IMG/VR virus record: IMGVR_UViG_3300028008_000009
Coordinates: 1 to 64,000 of that record
From: a virus
Reading direction: 5' to 3' (one strand)
DNA length: 64,000 nt
Shown here: positions 59,868-64,000 of the stretch, in pieces
How positions within the stretch are numbered: the first letter of the stretch is position 1
How the letters are laid out: the number at the start of each line of letters is the position of its first letter
Notes under the pieces: model-generated
Told to the model about the DNA's origin: nothing
What the model saw: the letters and a program-made list of their open reading frames with translations, nothing else
Database searches by the model: none
Made by a program: the position numbers and the translations under genes

Positions 59868-60890
59868 TTAACTAGTTAATCCTGTATATATGTCAATAAG
59901 CATTTGTTTTTTGATTGTATCGCTTTGTACTGAATCAAGTTGTGATAGTACAATTGTATCTACGTTTTCTACTTCAATGTCAACACCTTGTTGCCAATCG
60001 TTAGTGTGTTCTTCTTTTTTGCTTGGTATCAAACTAATCTCTCGCAAGTCATATTGTTTAGCAAATGTTTCTTTAATAAAGTTTGCTTCTTCATATGTAA
60101 TGCTTACATCAAGTGTAATGCGACAATATGTTTTGTCTGCTAGATATTTTTCTGGGTTATCAATAAGTTTGCTTAATGGTAGTGTGCGATACTTTGGTGC
60201 ATCCGGCCAAGCTGAATATTCAATAGTACCATCCCAATCAAGGAACATGCAACCTCTGTCATCATCCCATGCATCACTAAAGTTGTGAGGGAAGCAGTTG
60301 CCTGGATAAATTACATTACCACGCTCTTGTCGTTTGTGGAAGTGTCCACTAAAAACTTTTTCAGGACCGCTTAGGTCTTCTGCTTTAAGTCCACCGTGGT
60401 CTGGCATTTGTACAAGTGCGTTCATGTAAAAGCTAGGAAGTTCAAAGTGACCAAACATAAATTTACATTTTACATTTTTAACTTTCTTCCATTCATCTTC
60501 TACTAGCCAAGGAATAAATGCACAATCACCTTCTTCGTAAATTTCTTCGTTTACAATTTTAATGTTAGGGTATTCATCTGCCATTGGGATACTGTGAATC
60601 TCACGCTTCTCTCTATAATAGAGATCGTGATTGCCCATAATCATAATAACTTGTTCAAAGCTATCATTGAGTCTACGTAAATTACTTACTGTATAATTAA
60701 GTGTACTAACATTAATCGTTGCACGATGGTGATGCCAGTCTCCCATAAAGATACATTTAGTAATGCCACGTTTCTTTGCTTCACTAATCATCCAAATAAT
60801 AAAGTCTTCACAGTCTTGATTGTGTAGACGTGAATTATTCTTATTACCTAAATGGATGTCAGTAAAAATTACTGCTTTATCAAATAACAT
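59868..60890 (-). CDS. 47: gp47, recombination nuclease subunit (SbcD/Mre11-like)
   Basis: A 340-residue calcineurin-like phosphoesterase. Metal-binding motifs are D11-x-H13 (FTDIHLG), GDWHH (D51), GNHD (about 86-89), FGHFE and SGHFHKRQ. This is the standard Mre11/SbcD set. T4 gp47 has 339 residues. AGGAGA precedes the ATG. Together with the adjacent gp46 it forms the end-resection complex. Confidence 0.95.
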   Translation of the reverse strand: MLFDKAVIFTDIHLGNKNNSRLHNQDCEDFIIWMISEAKKRGITKCIFMGDWHHHRATINVSTLNYTVSNLRRLNDSFEQVIMIMGNHDLYYREKREIHSIPMADEYPNIKIVNEEIYEEGDCAFIPWLVEDEWKKVKNVKCKFMFGHFELPSFYMNALVQMPDHGGLKAEDLSGPEKVFSGHFHKRQERGNVIYPGNCFPHNFSDAWDDDRGCMFLDWDGTIEYSAWPDAPKYRTLPLSKLIDNPEKYLADKTYCRITLDVSITYEEANFIKETFAKQYDLREISLIPSKKEEHTNDWQQGVDIEVENVDTIVLSQLDSVQSDTIKKQMLIDIYTGLTS

Positions 60891-60898
60891 TCATTCTC

Positions 60899-61816
60899 CT
60901 AGCTAAACGTTTTTCTGACTAATGAATCAAACCAGTCACGTCTTATTTTATACTCATATTTGTATCTGTCAAGAGTTTCATCAAGTTTATTGCATCTTTC
61001 AACTTTTAGAAATTCTAATATCTTATTAGCACTATTAAACCAATTTGGATCACATACATATAATGATCCTGGATTAGACCACAACGTCTGGTCTAACCTT
61101 GTTGGTTGCTTGTTATCAAGTAATCTTTCAAATAATAATCTTTTTAAGTTGTCAGCAGGTTCAAGTGTTGGTTTAATATCTTCACCGTTGATTAAACTAT
61201 TAACATCCCAATGCATATAATTTAATTGCCACATGTACAACAGATTACCTTTGTCAAATTCGTCATGCATCTTTTGATGGTATGTATCATACCATACTTT
61301 TTTCCAATTATCTGTTACCTTGTCATTTACTAATTTATGATCAGTCCACCATATTTCACTATGTTTATCAATAAATTCTTTTGTTAATACTCTGAATGCA
61401 TGACTAACCATATAATGAAAAGCATCTTCGTACGTGTCTTGATTACATATAATAAGTTTATCACATTCTATTTTTTGATCAGGATATAATAAATCTCCAA
61501 AGTAGTTACTCCATACTAACATATCATAATCTTTTTCTAGTGGACGCATAGGAGCAATAATGTCACCACGTATATTTTCCATAAGCCTATGACATTCAGT
61601 ATGCTCTTTGTGTCTAACTGCATCTAAAACTAAAGCACTATCATTATTAGCCTTACCACTCCATTGCCTATTCCGGAGGGGAGGTAATGCACGGTAATAA
61701 AGGTCTGGTACAAACTCATATACCTGTGGACCAATATTCTGGGTCATAGAGTTACATAACCACCAAGCTATACTATCTTGTGTACCACCATAAGTACCAT
61801 ACACTACTGTGAGCAT
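60899..61816 (-). CDS. hypothetical protein, 305 aa
   Basis: A 305-residue protein starting LTVVYGTYGGTQDSIAWWLC, rich in Trp, Asp and Tyr. The ending (LWSNPGSLYVCDPNWFNSAN, then KILEFLKVERC) vaguely recalls the C-terminal helix of sulfotransferase-like proteins, but no PAPS-binding motif is seen at the N-terminus. It is between gp47 and gp55 with 8 and 11 bases of spacing, so it is cotranscribed from the gp55 promoter. AAGGAC precedes the ATG. Function unknown. Confidence 0.7.
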   Translation of the reverse strand: MLTVVYGTYGGTQDSIAWWLCNSMTQNIGPQVYEFVPDLYYRALPPLRNRQWSGKANNDSALVLDAVRHKEHTECHRLMENIRGDIIAPMRPLEKDYDMLVWSNYFGDLLYPDQKIECDKLIICNQDTYEDAFHYMVSHAFRVLTKEFIDKHSEIWWTDHKLVNDKVTDNWKKVWYDTYHQKMHDEFDKGNLLYMWQLNYMHWDVNSLINGEDIKPTLEPADNLKRLLFERLLDNKQPTRLDQTLWSNPGSLYVCDPNWFNSANKILEFLKVERCNKLDETLDRYKYEYKIRRDWFDSLVRKTFS

Positions 61817-61827
61817 CTAGCGTCCTT

Positions 61828-62712
61828 TTATTTTTTAGATTTTGCGTTCTCGGCGTTCATTACTCTAATCTTCTCAATCTCTTTTTTCTCTTTACCTTCC
61901 CATTCAGCATTGAATGTTCTAGTGTGACTTGGATTGAGACCAGCTTCTTCTAGTAAGTCGTCTCTGATATTTTGACTACGTTTTTCTAAGTTAAGAACTC
62001 TTGTGAAGCTGTTGTTGATAGCGGCCGTATAATATGCAAATGGATTCTGTGATTTAAACTCGTTAAACTGTAATCCAATTTGACTAAGTTGAACTAATGC
62101 TTGTCCACGCATCTCATCTACATATGTGTATCCACGCCAGTTGCCTCGCATACTGTAACGTTCGCATAACTTAATATACATTCCGCCTAGTGTATTTGAT
62201 GTTTTACCATGCGTTACACTAAAGTATCCATTATCAATTCCACCTTCCCAATGACTGCGAGTAACTTCTGTTAGCTTGTCGTCAATATAAGCATAATGCT
62301 TAAACGGAGGGAAGTTACATTTTGAATGTAAGTCTGCTTCTGTTTTGGGTTTGTTCTTGCGGTTCTCTAATGGTATATGATCAAATGTCATTACACGAAT
62401 AACAATGTCAGTGTCTTTGATTGTATCAACTTCTACAAGGAAGTCTGCAACACGTGGCTTTGTTTTCTTACCAGTTAAGCCTTTTTCCCATCTAGCAACT
62501 TCGGCAACGTGTGCATTCTTTTGTAAACGTGTTGCACGTGATTGCCTTGCTTCTTCAACTGCTTCTGGTGTAATGTCATCAAACGATTCAACGATTAAGT
62601 CATATTCTGCATATTGATCATCCTTAACATAACAATAGGACATCTTGGATTTATGTATCTCTTTTAACAACTCTTTGTTTGTTAAGTAAAATTGTCTTGG
62701 TGCTCTTGCCAT
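61828..62712 (-). CDS. 55: gp55, late-transcription sigma factor
   Basis: This 294-residue protein is the phage sigma factor that directs host RNA polymerase to late promoters. The opening (YLTNKELLKEIHKSKMSYCY) and the core LGGMYIKLCERYSMRGNWRG, YVDEMRGQALVQL and NPFAYYTAAINNSFTRVLNL (about 175-250) correspond to the region-2-like segment of marine gp55. T4 gp55 has 185 residues; here an extra ~100 lie before the core. It has a sigma70-type promoter, as expected for an early or middle gene that later activates the ATAAATA elements found through the window. Confidence 0.93.
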   Translation of the reverse strand: MARAPRQFYLTNKELLKEIHKSKMSYCYVKDDQYAEYDLIVESFDDITPEAVEEARQSRATRLQKNAHVAEVARWEKGLTGKKTKPRVADFLVEVDTIKDTDIVIRVMTFDHIPLENRKNKPKTEADLHSKCNFPPFKHYAYIDDKLTEVTRSHWEGGIDNGYFSVTHGKTSNTLGGMYIKLCERYSMRGNWRGYTYVDEMRGQALVQLSQIGLQFNEFKSQNPFAYYTAAINNSFTRVLNLEKRSQNIRDDLLEEAGLNPSHTRTFNAEWEGKEKKEIEKIRVMNAENAKSKK

Positions 62713-62734
62713 AATTTATTCCTCTGTTTAAACT

Positions 62735-62762
62735 ATTATAACTGAATGCGTGTAAAAGTCAA
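62735..62762 (-). promoter_or_regulatory. sigma70-type promoter of gp55
   Basis: Minus strand TTGACT (62757-62762), 16-nt spacer, TATAAT (62735-62740). Confidence 0.85.
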
Positions 62763-62777
62763 CCGATTTTTATAAGT

Positions 62778-62786
62778 CATAAATAC
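62778..62786 (+). promoter_or_regulatory. late promoter of the nucleotidylyltransferase gene
   Basis: CATAAATAC on the plus strand, 16 bases before the ATG at 62802; the leader would begin nearly at the GGAGA ribosome site. It is divergent from the gp55 sigma70 promoter. Confidence 0.78.
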
Positions 62787-62801
62787 TTGTGGAGAACAGA
62801 C

Positions 62802-63410
62802 ATGATTATTAATGAAATTATACAAATTAGAGAAGATGTAGGTAGCATTGCAGTGTTTTATGGTGGTCGCTTTCAGCCTATGCACCAAGGACACCGAGAT
62901 GTATATAAACATCTAGTGGGTAAGTTTGGTGCGGATAACGTATTTATCGCTACTACATTTAGTCAAAAAGCTACAAAGGCACACGCTGCAGGCAACTACA
63001 GTGATGATCCATTTACATTTGATGAAAAGAAAAGCATCATGTCTACGATGTTTGGCATACCAGCAGACAAGATTGTAAACAGCAATCCATACAGAAGTGA
63101 ACCATCTACAGTAGGCAGAGACAACAATACAACAGGTATTGTGTTGGTGTTTGGTGCCAAAGATGCAGGACGCTTGGGTGGATCAGCAAATGTACAAAAA
63201 TTGCCAGATGATATCTCACAAATAAAACCACAAAGCGAAATGATATATTTTTACGAAGCACCTCTTATGCAAGGCGGTATGAGTGCAAGTGACTTCCGAG
63301 CAACAATGGCAAGTAATGTATCAACTGAAGAAAAACAAAAAATGTTTACTAAGTTCTTTGGAAAGTTTGATGAAAAGATATTTAGATTCATTGAGGAGAG
63401 ACTGACATGA
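62802..63410 (+). CDS. nucleotidylyltransferase (NMNAT/cytidylyltransferase-like)
   Basis: A 202-residue protein with GGRFQPMHQGH (21-31), the HxGH motif of the nucleotidylyltransferase superfamily, and near the C-terminus MSASDFRATM in place of the usual (I/M)S-x-T-x-(I/L)R. This suits NMN adenylyltransferase or a cytidylyltransferase. I start at ATG 62802, with GGAGA at good spacing; the open frame begins at a TTG at 62787 that overlaps the promoter tail. Its stop overlaps the gp48 start (ATGA), so it is coupled to a baseplate gene and expressed late. Confidence 0.8.
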   Translation: MIINEIIQIREDVGSIAVFYGGRFQPMHQGHRDVYKHLVGKFGADNVFIATTFSQKATKAHAAGNYSDDPFTFDEKKSIMSTMFGIPADKIVNSNPYRSEPSTVGRDNNTTGIVLVFGAKDAGRLGGSANVQKLPDDISQIKPQSEMIYFYEAPLMQGGMSASDFRATMASNVSTEEKQKMFTKFFGKFDEKIFRFIEERLT

Positions 63411-64000
63411 GTATGATAGCAGGTTTTCACAATTCATCGTTGTTTGATCAAGCAGGAATACGAGGGAACAGAGTATCATTAAAAGCACAAAAAGAAAATC
63501 CGTTTCCGTTAACAGGAGTGTTAGCTCCCTTGCGAGATCCAATGCTTGCTGACTTTATGGGTGGAGTTACATTTCCACTTACTCCGACAATACAAATGGG
63601 ACACCAAGCTTCTTATGGAACATACGATGCTACACACACTGCATATCAACCAAATTATTATATTAATACACCAAGTCCAACTATAAGTATTACAGCAAAC
63701 TTTGTTTCAAATGATTTAACCGAAGCAGCATACACAGCCGCCTCTATACAATTTTTTAAATCATGTACCAAGCCAGACTTTGGAGAAGCAGCAAAACAAA
63801 GAGGAACAGCAGGCACACCTCCTCCTATACTAGTGCTTGCAGCATATGGTAAAAATACTATGCATGCACAAAACGTTCCAGTTGTTATTAGAAGCTTCAA
63901 CTACACAATGCAAGAAGATGTAAACTATGTCGAAGGCGACTTTGGTGTACTACCAACTATGCTAGTAATGTCGTTAGAACTATCAGTACAACTATCACCA
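63407..64000 (+). CDS. 48: gp48-like baseplate tail-tube cap (partial)
   Basis: An ATG at 63407 opens a frame that remains open for 198 codons to the right edge. The product (SMIAGFHNSSLFDQAGIRGN start) includes MGGVTFPLTPTIQMGHQASY, THTAYQPNYYINTPSPTISI, ITANFVSNDLTEAAYTAASI and GTAGTPPPILVLAAYGKNTM. This order is that of gp48, the cap on which the tail tube polymerises, in marine T4-like phages; gp54 is the less likely alternative. The C-terminus is missing. Confidence 0.82.
   Translation, partial: MSMIAGFHNSSLFDQAGIRGNRVSLKAQKENPFPLTGVLAPLRDPMLADFMGGVTFPLTPTIQMGHQASYGTYDATHTAYQPNYYINTPSPTISITANFVSNDLTEAAYTAASIQFFKSCTKPDFGEAAKQRGTAGTPPPILVLAAYGKNTMHAQNVPVVIRSFNYTMQEDVNYVEGDFGVLPTMLVMSLELSVQLSP

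Noticed and set aside
62787-62801. TTG start for the nucleotidylyltransferase
   Set aside because: The TTG abuts the late promoter; the ATG at 62802 has GGAGA at good spacing.

Overview
The window is part of the genome of a T4-like (tevenvirus-type) myovirus. The base composition is AT-rich, and the recognisable genes are T4 core genes in the divergent form typical of marine phages: uvsX, 32, 17, 16, 4, 19, 18, 13, 14, 15, 23, 22, 21, 67-like, 20, 26, 46, 47, 55 and 48. No photosynthesis genes are present. A signal-peptide-bearing outer-membrane barrel and an SbmA/BacA-type inner-membrane transporter point to a Gram-negative, probably marine proteobacterial host. The host cannot be named from the sequence alone. 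Almost everything is on the minus strand; plus-strand exceptions are gp14-gp15-Nudix (18963-21838), the gp26 region (55396-56465) and the end of the window (62802-64000).

Layout. 1-2625: recombination genes (a possible UvsY-like fragment, UvsX, gp32). 2770-8412: packaging (gp17, gp16, gp4) plus unknown proteins. 8421-12156: tail tube and sheath. 12254-17776: a nitroreductase-like protein, dNMP kinase, a methyltransferase, the gp13 neck protein and several unknowns. 17887-18858: the SbmA/BacA-like transporter. 18963-21838: neck and tail-completion genes and a Nudix hydrolase. 21857-24019: two GT-A type glycosyltransferases and an unknown protein. 24127-41741: a 17.6-kb tail-fibre/adhesin island of eight large or medium fibre genes plus a small one, with shared sequence modules, two S74 chaperone domains and a PKD-like adhesin. 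41860-42663: a porin-like barrel. 42849-48616: head module (gp23, 22, 21, 67-like, 20). 48647-55319: two giant tape-measure-like proteins, the second with a lysozyme-like domain. 55396-56465: gp26-like protein and a following frame probably expressed by -1 frameshifting. 56916-57433: the only long gene-free stretch, with strong hairpins. 57434-62712: a PD-(D/E)xK nuclease, gp46/gp47 and the late sigma factor gp55. 62802-64000: a nucleotidylyltransferase and the start of gp48.

Regulation can be read directly. About fifteen copies of a (C/G/A)ATAAATA(C/T) element, close to the T4 late promoter octamer TATAAATA, lie just upstream of structural genes, and gp55, the sigma factor expected to read them, is in the window. 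A second set of near-perfect host sigma70 promoters (TTGAC(A/T), 16-17 nt spacer, usually TATAAT or TATACT) precedes gp32, dNMP kinase, an unknown gene, a 38-aa ORF, the glycosyltransferase operon, the porin and gp55 itself. Rho-independent terminators separate most units.

The most interesting observations are the SbmA/BacA-like transporter, the phage-encoded porin under its own consensus sigma70 promoter, the predicted -1 frameshift joining the gp26-like protein to the next frame, the structured non-coding block at 57.1-57.4 kb, and the repeat-bearing insertion in the tail sheath whose motifs recur in two neck proteins. All identifications come from motif reading; no database search was run.
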